Shown here: positions 26,119 to 34,882 of the stretch, piece by piece | Layout of the letters: the number at the start of each line of letters is the position of its first letter | How positions within the stretch are numbered: position 1 is the first letter of the stretch | Source of the DNA: Nitrospirota bacterium | Lineage (GTDB): Bacteria; Nitrospirota; Thermodesulfovibrionia; UBA6902; DSMQ01 | Assembly (NCBI GenBank): GCA_016208855.1 | Contig: JACQXF010000028.1 | Span: 1-41,432, forward strand | Direction: 5' to 3' | Length of the DNA stretch: 41,432 bases | Position numbers and translations under genes: made by a program | The notes under the pieces: generated by a model | Seen by the model: the letters and a program-made list of their open reading frames with translations, nothing else | Databases searched by the model: none | Told to the model about the DNA's origin: nothing

Positions 26119-27291
26119 TTACAGAGTCCCTGCGGCCTTTCTGCCATAAGGAGAGAGCGTTCTTAGTTCTTTTATAATCTCAGGCATCCTCTTTAATACA
26201 AGAGAAATCTCATCATCAGCGGTGTATCTGCTCAAGGAAAACCTTACGGAGCCGTGGATTGCGGTAAACGGAATTCCCATTGCCCTTAGCACATGGGATG
26301 GCTCAAGGGAGCCTGATGTACAGGCAGAGCCGGACGAGGCGCAGATATTGTCTTCATTAAGCCTCAGGAGTATCGCTTCTCCTTCAACATACTCAAAGCT
26401 GATGTTTAGCGTATTTGGAAGCCTGTTTTCGCTGTCTCCGTTGAGCCTTGCATCAGGGCATGACTTAAGCAGTCCTTGTTCAAGCCTGTCTCGTAAGGCC
26501 TTTATCCGTGTATTTTCTTCATGCATATTTTTTCCGGCAAGCTCACAGGCCTTGCCAAGGCCTATTATGGAGGCAACATTTTCCGTGCCTGCCCTTCTCC
26601 CATGCTCCTGATGCCCGCCGATTATATATGGGGAAAACCTTGTGCCCCTTCTTATATACAAGGCGCCAACGCCCTTAGGGGCATGAAGCTTATGGCCTGA
26701 GATAGAGAGCATATCAATCGGCATCTTTTTTATATCTATGGGAAGCTTCCCTGCTGCCTGCACAGCGTCTGTGTGAAATACAGAGCCCCTGAATTTTGTT
26801 ATCTCTGCTATCTCAGGGACAGGGAAGATTACGCCTGTTTCATTGTTTGCATACATAACAGAGACCACTGCCGTATTATTTGTGATTGTTTCCCTTAGTT
26901 CGTCTATATTTAACTTTCCGAGCCTGTCAACCGGTAGAAGCTTTGTACTATAGTCTTTCTGCTCCATTGTCTTACAGAAGTTGAGCACCGCCGGATGCTC
27001 CACTCGTGTGGTTACAATCTGCCTTTTCTGCGGGTAGCTCTCAAGGGCGCTCATTATGGCTGTGTTATCACTCTCTGTACCGCAGCTTGTAAATATTATC
27101 TCATCAGGCTCTGCATTTATTAACTCAGCTACTCTGCCCCTTGCCTCTTCAATCTTTCTATGGAGCTGCCCTCCAAAGGTGTGCATGCTTGAGGGGTTGC
27201 CGTAGAGTTCTCCAAGATAAGGGGTCATCTCCTCAATGACCTCATCTGAAACGCGAGTAGTGGCATTGTTGTCAAGATAAGTTACCCTCAT
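26119..27291 (-). CDS. nifS: Cysteine desulfurase
   Basis: YLDNNATTRVSDEV, SGHKLHAPKGVGALY, CASSGSACTSGSLEPSHVL. Confidence 0.95.
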   Translation of the reverse strand: MRVTYLDNNATTRVSDEVIEEMTPYLGELYGNPSSMHTFGGQLHRKIEEARGRVAELINAEPDEIIFTSCGTESDNTAIMSALESYPQKRQIVTTRVEHPAVLNFCKTMEQKDYSTKLLPVDRLGKLNIDELRETITNNTAVVSVMYANNETGVIFPVPEIAEITKFRGSVFHTDAVQAAGKLPIDIKKMPIDMLSISGHKLHAPKGVGALYIRRGTRFSPYIIGGHQEHGRRAGTENVASIIGLGKACELAGKNMHEENTRIKALRDRLEQGLLKSCPDARLNGDSENRLPNTLNISFEYVEGEAILLRLNEDNICASSGSACTSGSLEPSHVLRAMGIPFTAIHGSVRFSLSRYTADDEISLVLKRMPEIIKELRTLSPYGRKAAGTL

Positions 27292-28118
27292 TGTACCTCC
27301 ACAAATAAGTCTTCGCTTACGAGTTCTTTTAATTTTTTCTCTATATTTTTGGCTGTTACATCTGCCATAAGGCAGCCTGTGCATGTGCCGCGAAGCGCTA
27401 CAGTCACTTTGCTGCCCTCAACGTCCACTAACTCTATATCCCCTCCGTCTGCTTTTATTGAGGGCATTATCTCTTTCTCAATAATCTCCTGTATCAGGGC
27501 AATCTTCTTGATGAATGTAAGTTTTTTAGGTTTCACAGCCTCTCTGATGACCTTTTCTGCCCATACTTCTTTAAGGAGTTTTTCTATCTCAGGTACGCAC
27601 TTGCCGCAGCCGCCTCCTGCCTTTGTATAATTTGTGACATCCTCTGCGGTTTTTAGGTTATTTTCTGTAATGACACGCTTGATTTTCGTGTCTGTAACTC
27701 CAAAACACTCGCAGATTATATTGCCTTCTTCAACCTCAGGGGGCTTAACTCCCCTGTAGTTATTTACGGCAGCCTCAAGCGCCTCATATCCCATGACAGA
27801 GCAGTGCATTTTTTCCTTTGGAAGGCCGCCGAGGAATTCAGCAATGTCTTTGTTGCTGACCTTCAGTGCCTCGTCAAGTGTTTTGTCTTTTATCAGTTCT
27901 GTGAGGGCTGAGGAAGAGGCAATGGCGCTTGCACAGCCAAAGGTCTGAAATTTTGCGTCAATAATCTTGCCTGTTTCTTTGTCTATTTTCAGGGAAAGCT
28001 TAAGGGCATCACCGCAGACCATACTGCCTACCTCGCCAACGGCATCAGGGTTTTCAATCTCTCCTACATTTTTAGGGTGGAGAAAGAGTTCTTTGGTTTT
28101 CTCTGTGTATTCCCACAT
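27288..28118 (-). CDS. nifU: NifU-type FeS scaffold (IscU, BFD-like [2Fe-2S], Nfu domains)
   Basis: MVCGDALKL, FGCASAIASSSALTELI, HCSVMGYEAL; CECFGVTD..GGGCGKC; GTCTGCLMADVT. Confidence 0.95.
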   Translation of the reverse strand: MWEYTEKTKELFLHPKNVGEIENPDAVGEVGSMVCGDALKLSLKIDKETGKIIDAKFQTFGCASAIASSSALTELIKDKTLDEALKVSNKDIAEFLGGLPKEKMHCSVMGYEALEAAVNNYRGVKPPEVEEGNIICECFGVTDTKIKRVITENNLKTAEDVTNYTKAGGGCGKCVPEIEKLLKEVWAEKVIREAVKPKKLTFIKKIALIQEIIEKEIMPSIKADGGDIELVDVEGSKVTVALRGTCTGCLMADVTAKNIEKKLKELVSEDLFVEVQ

Positions 28119-28154
28119 ATATCTTTTTGTAACACAGCGGTGTGTCCTTGTCAA
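28119..28154 (-). promoter_or_regulatory. nifU promoter TTGACA-N17-TACAAA with an inverted repeat in the spacer
   Basis: Minus strand TTGACA (28154-28149), ACACA-N4-TGTGT in spacer (28132-28145), TACAAA (28131-28126), ATG at 28118. Confidence 0.6.
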
Positions 28155-28185
28155 GAACTGATAGGATATGATAATTTAATACAAG

Positions 28186-28478
28186 CACTAAATTCTAATA
28201 TCTAAATCCTAAACAAATTCAAATTGTCTAAATTTAAAATAGCTTTAAACATTTAGTTTGTAATTCCCTGTAGTTTTGCTACAGGGTTTCCGGTTATCCC
28301 CTCTCCCCTTGCGGGAGAGGGTGAGGGTGAGGGGTATAAGATGTCATTCTATTCACCCTCCCCTTAGTCCCCTCCCCTCAAGGGAGGGGAAATTTTAGGA
28401 TACCCTACGGTCTTACCGCAGGGTTCTTCACTTTTTTGGATTTTGATATTGTTTAGAATTTAGATATTAGGATTTATG
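28186..28478. repeat. Nested composite palindromic element (MITE-like), ~290 bp
   Basis: Outer inverted arms CTAAATTCTAATATCTAAATCCTAAACAA / TTGTTTAGAATTTAGATATTAGGATTTA; inner pair of small hairpins at 28266-28286 and 28403-28423; central G/C-rich hairpins. Confidence 0.78.
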
Positions 28479-28489
28479 GAGGTTAGATT

Positions 28490-28765
28490 ATGCCTATTTA
28501 TGAGTATGAATGCAGGCAATGCAGCAAGCATTTAGAAGTGACGCAGAAGATAACAGACCCTCCGCTTACAGACTGCAGCTCCTGCGGAGGAGAGCTGAGA
28601 AAGATTATAACCAATACATCTTTTGTGCTTAAAGGCAGCGGATGGTATGTCACTGATTATCCTTCTGCTGACAGGAAAAACGCTATAGATTCCGGCAAAC
28701 CCGCTGACGCACAAAAGACCGAAAAGCCGGCAGAGACAAAGACAACAGAGGCGGCTAAGGCGTAG
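28490..28765 (+). CDS. FmdB-family zinc-ribbon protein
   Basis: MPIYEYECRQCSKHLE...CSSCGG..KGSGWYVTDY. Confidence 0.9.
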   Translation: MPIYEYECRQCSKHLEVTQKITDPPLTDCSSCGGELRKIITNTSFVLKGSGWYVTDYPSADRKNAIDSGKPADAQKTEKPAETKTTEAAKA

Positions 28766-29523
28766 TGATAAAACCCCATGTTCATGTCCCTTATGACAGG
28801 CTGAAGTCCTATCTTGATTTTATAAAGAAAGAAAGATTAAACCTTGAAATATATTTTGGCTCTCAGCGTTTTGATGATTTAAACAAAGACGATATAATCA
28901 GGCTGAAAAAGCAGTTAGACTATAACCCCTCTGTATCAATTCATTCGCCATTTATGGATTTATCCCCCGGGGCTGTGGATTCAAAAGTCAGAGATATTAC
29001 AATTAAAAGATTCTCTGAAATCCTTAGTTTTGCGGAGATTCTTAAGCCAAAGGCGGTTGTCTTCCATTCAGGCTATGACAAATGGAAATATGACAGCAGG
29101 GTTGATATATGGCTTGAGAATAGCCTCATTACATGGAGGGCGATCAATAAAAAGGCCTCTGATATGGGGGTGAAGATAGCCATAGAGAACATATTTGAAG
29201 ATGAACCGTCAAGCCTCAAGAAGCTTATGGAAGAAATAAACTCTTCTAATTTTGGGATATGCCTTGACACAGGCCATTTTAACTTATTCTCCAAGGTGTC
29301 CATAGCAGAATGGCTTTCCGACCTTAAGCAGTATATCATTGAGCTTCACCTTCATGATAATGATAAATCTGCAGACCAGCACCGCGCAATAGGAGAGGGC
29401 AGCTTTCACTTCAGAAAACTATTCAGCGAGCTTGCATATAAAAACTGCATATATACAATTGAAGCACACACTATAGAGGGGGTACTAAAAAGCATGCAGT
29501 GGATTAAGAATTATTTTAAATGA
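28765..29523 (+). CDS. Sugar phosphate isomerase/epimerase (TIM barrel, AP endonuclease 2 family)
   Basis: AIENIFED, GICLDTGHFNLF, ELHLHDND, HRAIGEGSFHF. Confidence 0.82.
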   Translation: MIKPHVHVPYDRLKSYLDFIKKERLNLEIYFGSQRFDDLNKDDIIRLKKQLDYNPSVSIHSPFMDLSPGAVDSKVRDITIKRFSEILSFAEILKPKAVVFHSGYDKWKYDSRVDIWLENSLITWRAINKKASDMGVKIAIENIFEDEPSSLKKLMEEINSSNFGICLDTGHFNLFSKVSIAEWLSDLKQYIIELHLHDNDKSADQHRAIGEGSFHFRKLFSELAYKNCIYTIEAHTIEGVLKSMQWIKNYFK

Positions 29524-29530
29524 AGGGCGG

Positions 29531-29959
29531 TTATTTTTGTTTTTCGTTCATGCACACCTTGTGGTTAAACTCATGTTTCCATCGCCAAAAAAAGAAGTAG
29601 GCCAGTAAAGAGGTTTTATTAAAGATTTGATCGAGCATTAGGTGCTGGGCGAATCCGATTAGAACTCCTGTAAGCAATGGGTTCCATCCAGTCAGTTTTG
29701 CGGCTGCCGCAAGAATAAATAACCATTCCCAGCCGTGCAATATAAATATTGCCTTCTTGCATTCGCTGTTATTGAAGTAGCGGAAGAAGTGTTTGGCGTC
29801 AAAGCGCCTGCCATGGGTGATTACGTAGTCAATTATATGGTCGAGGTCTATAAATATGCCTGATACAAAAGAGGCGGTTGTAATAGTCCATGACTTAAAT
29901 ACGGCATGCAGGAGCCCCGAAATTATTATAGAGGCGGCAATGTGATGTTGAAGTTTCAT
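29531..29959 (-). CDS. Putative membrane-bound metal-dependent hydrolase-like protein
   Basis: MKLQHHIAASIIISGL...DLDHIIDY...HGWEWLF...GFAQHLMLDQIFN His/Asp motifs. Confidence 0.55.
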   Translation of the reverse strand: MKLQHHIAASIIISGLLHAVFKSWTITTASFVSGIFIDLDHIIDYVITHGRRFDAKHFFRYFNNSECKKAIFILHGWEWLFILAAAAKLTGWNPLLTGVLIGFAQHLMLDQIFNKTSLLAYFFFWRWKHEFNHKVCMNEKQK

Positions 29960-30091
29960 AATAAGAGTTTGATTGTTTATCTCAGCCATGCGTAAAGCCA
30001 TAGCAGCATAAGACAGTTTTAATTCAGCCTTGATAACAATTTTACCATAAGTTATAATCCCTATCCGATAGGCAGTGACAAGGAGGTAACT

Positions 30092-31018
30092 TTGCAAAAA
30101 AAGATTAGCGTTATCGGCGCAGGCAATGTCGGCGCAACAACGGCACAGCTTATAGCAGAAAAGAACCTTGCCGATGTTGTGCTTTATGATATCGTTGAGG
30201 GAATTCCGCAGGGCAAGGCTCTTGATATACAGGAGGCGTGTCCCCTCTGGCAGTCAGATGCTGTAGTTAGAGGCAGTAATGATTTTAAAGATACCGCAGG
30301 CTCTGATATTGTTGTTATGACAGCTGGGCTTGCAAGAAAACCGGGGATGCGCAGGGATGACCTTCTTCAGGCAAATGCAAATATCATAAGGACTGTAGCT
30401 GACAATATTAAGCAGACCTCGCCGGAGGCTATCGTAATAGTTGTTACAAACCCTATGGATGCAATGGCGCAGCTTATGCAAAAGGTTACAGGCTTCCCTC
30501 ATCAAAGAGTTATCGGTATGGGCGGAGTTTTGGATTCCGCAAGGATGAGGAGTTTTATAGTAATGGAGACAGGGGCTTCTCCAAGTGATGTACAGGCCAT
30601 TGTATTAGGCGGACACGGCGACCTTATGGTGCCGGTTGCAGGGGCAACAACAGTAAATGGTAAGTGCATAACGGGTCTTTTGCCTGACTCTAAAGTAGCG
30701 GCGATTATTGACAGGACAAAAAACGGAGGGGCTGAAATTGTAAGCCTTCTTAAAACAGGCAGCGCATATTATGCGCCGGCAGCCTCAACTGTGGAGATGA
30801 TTGAGAATATATTGGGAAGCAAAAGAGACATCCTGCCGTGCTCTGTTTATTTAAACGGAGAGTATGGGATTAACGGAGTTTATTCTGGAGTGCCTGTAAG
30901 GCTTTCCCTGAATGGGCTTGAGGAGATTGTTAAGATTGAGCTTACAGGCGAAGAAAAAGAGGCGTTAAACAGATCTGCAGAGGCAGTCAGGGAGTTGATG
31001 AGGAAAATAGGGGCATAA
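30092..31018 (+). CDS. mdh: Malate dehydrogenase
   Basis: ISVIGAGNVGATTAQ, GLARKPGMRRDDLL, VTNPMDAM, GGHGDLMVP; TTG start with SD AAGGAGG. Confidence 0.94.
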   Translation: MQKKISVIGAGNVGATTAQLIAEKNLADVVLYDIVEGIPQGKALDIQEACPLWQSDAVVRGSNDFKDTAGSDIVVMTAGLARKPGMRRDDLLQANANIIRTVADNIKQTSPEAIVIVVTNPMDAMAQLMQKVTGFPHQRVIGMGGVLDSARMRSFIVMETGASPSDVQAIVLGGHGDLMVPVAGATTVNGKCITGLLPDSKVAAIIDRTKNGGAEIVSLLKTGSAYYAPAASTVEMIENILGSKRDILPCSVYLNGEYGINGVYSGVPVRLSLNGLEEIVKIELTGEEKEALNRSAEAVRELMRKIGA

Positions 31019-31101
31019 AAAAAAAACAGGCACAGAGGCACAAAGTAAAATAGACAATAGGCACAGAGTTTAGAACATTTAATTAAAACGGAGGATAGAA
31101 G

Positions 31102-31515
31102 ATGGAGCGTACATTATCAATAGTAAAACCGGATGGCGTCAGTAAAAATGTTATTGGAGAGGTTATCAGAAGGTTTGAGTCAACAGGCTTAAAGATAAGG
31201 GCATTAAAGATGCTTAGGCTGAGCAAAGACGACGCAAAGGGATTTTATATTGTTCATAAAGAGAGGCCGTTTTATGAAGACCTCACAGACTTTATGTCCT
31301 CAGGCCCTGTTGTGGTGATGGTTATTGAGGGAGAGAATGCAATTTCAAAGGTAAGGGAGCTGATGGGCGCAACCAACCCTAAAAATGCAGTGCCCGGTAC
31401 AATCAGGGCTGACTTTGCATCAGATGTTGAAAAGAACATTGTGCATGGCTCTGACTCGTCTGAATCAGCAAGCACGGAAATTCCCTATTTCTTCTCCGCA
31501 ATGGAGATATGCTGA
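31102..31515 (+). CDS. ndk: Nucleoside diphosphate kinase
   Basis: [35 protein letters not shown]. Confidence 0.96.
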   Translation: MERTLSIVKPDGVSKNVIGEVIRRFESTGLKIRALKMLRLSKDDAKGFYIVHKERPFYEDLTDFMSSGPVVVMVIEGENAISKVRELMGATNPKNAVPGTIRADFASDVEKNIVHGSDSSESASTEIPYFFSAMEIC

Positions 31516-31588
31516 TAATAACTAACAACTAACAACAAAGAGAGAAACAATTCAAAAGTTCTCAGTTTTTAGTTCTCCTATTGATCTT

Positions 31589-31609
31589 CCCTGCGGCAAG
31601 ACCACAGGG
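31589..31609 (-). repeat. Small hairpin element, copy 4 (minus strand CCCTGTGG TCTTG CCGCAGGG)
   Basis: Same stem size and loop consensus TYTTR as the other copies. Confidence 0.8.
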
Positions 31610-31631
31610 AATACGCTCGCTATTCATTTAA

Positions 31632-31708
31632 TGGTGGCGGTGCAGGGATTTGAACCCCGGACACTGCGGATATGAGCCGCATGCTCTAACCAACTGAGCT
31701 ACACCGCC
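31632..31708 (-). tRNA. tRNA-Met (CAT), elongator-like; CCA encoded
   Basis: GGCGGTGTAGCTCAGTTGGTTAGAGCATGCGGCTCATATCCGCAGTGTCCGGGGTTCAAATCCCTGCACCGCCACCA. Confidence 0.95.
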
Positions 31709-31885
31709 TGAAGGTTAAAATAACACAGCGAAGGGTTAAGGAACTATCCGTTTAAATGCGGTTATCAAAAGTAACAGAATTGTGTTTGCAAAGTCAACTT
31801 TTTTATTGCCTTATTGAAACTGAAATTAATATAATAGACTGCCTAAAATCAGAGAAAATCATAAGGTTAAACAGGTGATACAGTT

Positions 31886-32626
31886 ATGAGGTTAAAAGAC
31901 AGCGTTGCATTAATTACAGGGGCTGCCCAGGGAATTGGCAGGGCTATTGCTATCAGCATGGCAAAAGAAGGGGCGCATATCGGCATTGCTGACACAAATA
32001 TTGAAAAATCAGAAGTTGTTGCAGGGGAGATAAGAGGGCTTGGAGTAAAAGCACTCCCGATTCAGCTTGATGTGTCAAAATCAGGTGAGATTGCATCAGC
32101 CTTTGAAAAGCTAACGAAGGAATTTGGAAGGATTGACATCCTTGTAAATAACGCAGGCATTACAAAGGACGCATTAATATTAAGAATGAAGGAAGAAGAT
32201 TGGGATGCTGTTATAAATATTAATTTGAAAGGTGTTTTTTTGTGCAGTAAAGAGGCAATAAAGATAATGGCAAAACAGCAATACGGAAAGATTATAAATA
32301 TAGCCTCAGTAGTTGCATTTATCGGAAACCCCGGGCAGGCAAACTACTCTGCCTCAAAGGCCGGGATTGTAGGGCTTACAAAGACAATAGCCAGGGAATA
32401 CGCATCCCGCGGCATAAGGGCCAATGCTGTGGCGCCCGGCTTTATACAGACAGCCATGACTGATATCCTTCCTGAGAAGGTTAAGGATGAGATGAAGGGC
32501 AACATTCCACTTAATCAGTTTGGTTTGCCTGAGGATGTGGCAAATGCAGCCGTATTCCTCGCCTCAAAAGAGGCTGATTATATTACAGGACAGGTAATCC
32601 ATGTAAACGGAGGAATGTATATGTAG
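31886..32626 (+). CDS. fabG: 3-oxoacyl-ACP reductase
   Basis: TGAAQGIGRAIA, NNAGITKDALILRM, YSASKAGIVG; adjacent to acpP and fabF. Confidence 0.95.
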   Translation: MRLKDSVALITGAAQGIGRAIAISMAKEGAHIGIADTNIEKSEVVAGEIRGLGVKALPIQLDVSKSGEIASAFEKLTKEFGRIDILVNNAGITKDALILRMKEEDWDAVININLKGVFLCSKEAIKIMAKQQYGKIINIASVVAFIGNPGQANYSASKAGIVGLTKTIAREYASRGIRANAVAPGFIQTAMTDILPEKVKDEMKGNIPLNQFGLPEDVANAAVFLASKEADYITGQVIHVNGGMYM

Positions 32627-32664
32627 CTAAAATTTCAAATTTCAAATCTCAAATTTCAAATTAA
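32627..32664. repeat. G-free tandem word repeat (AAATTTCAAATTTCAAATCTCAAATTTCAAATT)
   Basis: Direct reading; between fabG and acpP. Confidence 0.8.
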
Positions 32665-32685
32665 GGATAAATATGGAGGTGTAAT

Positions 32686-32925
32686 ATGGCAGTAGAAGAA
32701 AAGGTTAAGGAGATAATATCAAAACAGCTTGGCGTTAATATAGAAGAGATTGCGCCGGGAAAGTCTTTCACTAATGACCTTGGCGCAGACTCTCTTGATT
32801 CGGTTGAGCTTGTTATGGCATTTGAGGAGGCATTTAATATTGAGATCCCGGATGAGGATGCGGCAAAGATATTAAAGGTTGAGGACGCCATAAGTTATAT
32901 AAATGATAAATCCGGCGATAAGTAA
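32686..32925 (+). CDS. acpP: Acyl carrier protein
   Basis: [18 protein letters not shown]. Confidence 0.97.
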   Translation: MAVEEKVKEIISKQLGVNIEEIAPGKSFTNDLGADSLDSVELVMAFEEAFNIEIPDEDAAKILKVEDAISYINDKSGDK

Positions 32926-32955
32926 TTATAAGGCGCTGTTGTGGGCCAGGAATCT

Positions 32956-34200
32956 ATGAAGAGAAGAGTGGTTGTAACAGGAGTTGGAATGATAACTCCG
33001 CTTGGGACAGGTACGGAAAAATCATGGAAGGCTTTGCTTGAAGGACGTTCCGGCATACGAAGGATTACACATTTTGACCCAAGCGGTCTGCCCTGCCAGA
33101 TAGCCGCTGAAGTCCCAGATTTCGATATAGACCAGTTTATAGAGACAAAAGAGCAGAAAAAGATGGACAGGTTTATCCATTTTGGGCTTGCTGCTGCCAC
33201 GATGGCTATGGAGGATTCCGGGGTTAAGATTTCGGAAGATAATGCAGAAAGGGCCGGTGTAATTATTGGCTCCGGCGTAGGCGGATTGCCTGCTATTGAA
33301 CACTATAGCAATGTGCTGCAGGAGAAGGGTTTCAGAAGAATCACGCCATTTTTTATTCCGATGGTAATAATAAACCTCGTCGCAGGGCATATATCCATTC
33401 GCTTTGGCGCTAAAGGCCCGAATTCCGCTGTTGCGACTGCCTGTGCCAGCGGCACCCATGCTATCGGCGATGCATTCAAACTCATTCAGGGGGGTGTTGC
33501 AGATATAATGATCGCAGGCGGCACAGAGGCAGTGATAACGCCTTTGGGGGTTGGCGGTTTTAGCGCTATGAAGGCCCTTTCCACGAGGAATGACGAACCT
33601 GAGCGGGCAAGCAGGCCTTTTGACAGCGACAGAGACGGTTTTGTAATGGGCGAGGGCGCAGGGATATTAATACTTGAGGAGCTTGAGCATGCCATACAGA
33701 GAGGGGCTAAGATTTACGCAGAGATTATAGGTTACGGCATGACAGGGGACGCGCATCATATTACCTCCCCGTCTCCGGGAGGCGAGGGCGCTGCACGATG
33801 CATGAGGGCTGCGCTGAGAGACTCCGGTATCGAGCTTTCCGTAATAAATTACATAAATGCACACGGCACATCTACCAAATTTGGCGATGAACTGGAGACA
33901 ACAGCAATTAAAAATGTATTCGGCGGGCATGCATACAAAGTTGCCATAAGCTCCACAAAGTCAATGACAGGCCATCTTCTTGGCGCTGCCGGCGGTATTG
34001 AGGCAGTCATAACAACATTGAGCCTTGTTCATAACATTGCTCCTCCAACTATAAACCTTGAAAAGCCTGACCCCGAATGCGACCTTGATTATGTGCCTAA
34101 TAATGCGAGACATATGAATATAGATTTCGCAATGTCTAACTCCTTCGGTTTCGGTGGAACGAATGCATGCCTTGTTTTTAGAAAGTATAGCCCGGCTTGA
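32956..34200 (+). CDS. fabF: Beta-ketoacyl-ACP synthase II
   Basis: VVVTGVGMITPLG, ATACASGTHAIGDA, HGTSTKFGDELE, SMTGHLLGAAGG. Confidence 0.96.
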   Translation: MKRRVVVTGVGMITPLGTGTEKSWKALLEGRSGIRRITHFDPSGLPCQIAAEVPDFDIDQFIETKEQKKMDRFIHFGLAAATMAMEDSGVKISEDNAERAGVIIGSGVGGLPAIEHYSNVLQEKGFRRITPFFIPMVIINLVAGHISIRFGAKGPNSAVATACASGTHAIGDAFKLIQGGVADIMIAGGTEAVITPLGVGGFSAMKALSTRNDEPERASRPFDSDRDGFVMGEGAGILILEELEHAIQRGAKIYAEIIGYGMTGDAHHITSPSPGGEGAARCMRAALRDSGIELSVINYINAHGTSTKFGDELETTAIKNVFGGHAYKVAISSTKSMTGHLLGAAGGIEAVITTLSLVHNIAPPTINLEKPDPECDLDYVPNNARHMNIDFAMSNSFGFGGTNACLVFRKYSPA

Positions 34201-34882
34201 AGCTGCCATAGGATACCTTTTTAAGGATAAGTCCTTAATAAGCGAGGCGCTTACTCATAAATCCTTTGCAAATGAGAACCCTGAAATTGCGAAGTCCTTT
34301 AATGAACGCATGGAATTTCTCGGGGATGCGGTTCTGGGTTTGATTGTTAGCGACTACCTTTTTTCTGCTTACCCAAAATACAGTGAGGCTGAGTTTTCCA
34401 GAATCAAGGCGTATGCGGTTCAGGAAAACACACTTGCCGAAGTAGCTACCGGCCTGAATATAGGCTCATGCCTCTTCCTTGGCAAAGGCGAAGAGGCAAG
34501 CGGCGGCAGGAAGAAACCTTCCCTGCTTGCCAATGCCTTTGAGGCTGTATTGGCGGCTGTTTACCTGGACAGCGGGCTTATAGAGGCAAGGGATTTTACA
34601 CTGAGGGTCTTAAAGGACAGGATAGAGAAGGTCATCTCAGGAGAATTGCTTTTTGATTTTAAAACGCGCTTTCAGGAGCTTGTTCAGGAAAAATACGGCA
34701 TACTGCCAAAGTATGTAGTTCATAAAGAGACAGGGCCTGAGCATATAAAGATATTTGAGGTTAAAGTTTTTATAGGAGATGAACTATACGGAGCAGGAAA
34801 CGGCAGAAGCAAGAAAGAGGCTGCACAGATGGCGGCAGAGGAAGGATTAAGAAAACTGGGAGAAGGCGAGGGAGGCTTATGA
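34163..34882 (+). CDS. rnc: Ribonuclease III (start uncertain; overlaps fabF end)
   Basis: ERMEFLGDAVLGL motif and C-terminal dsRBD GRSKKEAAQMAAEEGL. Confidence 0.93.
   Translation: MHALFLESIARLEAAIGYLFKDKSLISEALTHKSFANENPEIAKSFNERMEFLGDAVLGLIVSDYLFSAYPKYSEAEFSRIKAYAVQENTLAEVATGLNIGSCLFLGKGEEASGGRKKPSLLANAFEAVLAAVYLDSGLIEARDFTLRVLKDRIEKVISGELLFDFKTRFQELVQEKYGILPKYVVHKETGPEHIKIFEVKVFIGDELYGAGNGRSKKEAAQMAAEEGLRKLGEGEGGL

Noticed and set aside
26222-26611. 129-aa plus-strand ORF opposite nifS
   Set aside because: Antisense shadow of nifS; composition is low-complexity Ser/Leu.
31632-31708. tRNA-Ile2 (CAT, lysidine-modified)
   Set aside because: Body sequence (GGCGG acceptor, GCGGCTCAT loop) looks like elongator tRNA-Met; tRNAscan or TFAM would be needed to exclude Ile2 fully.
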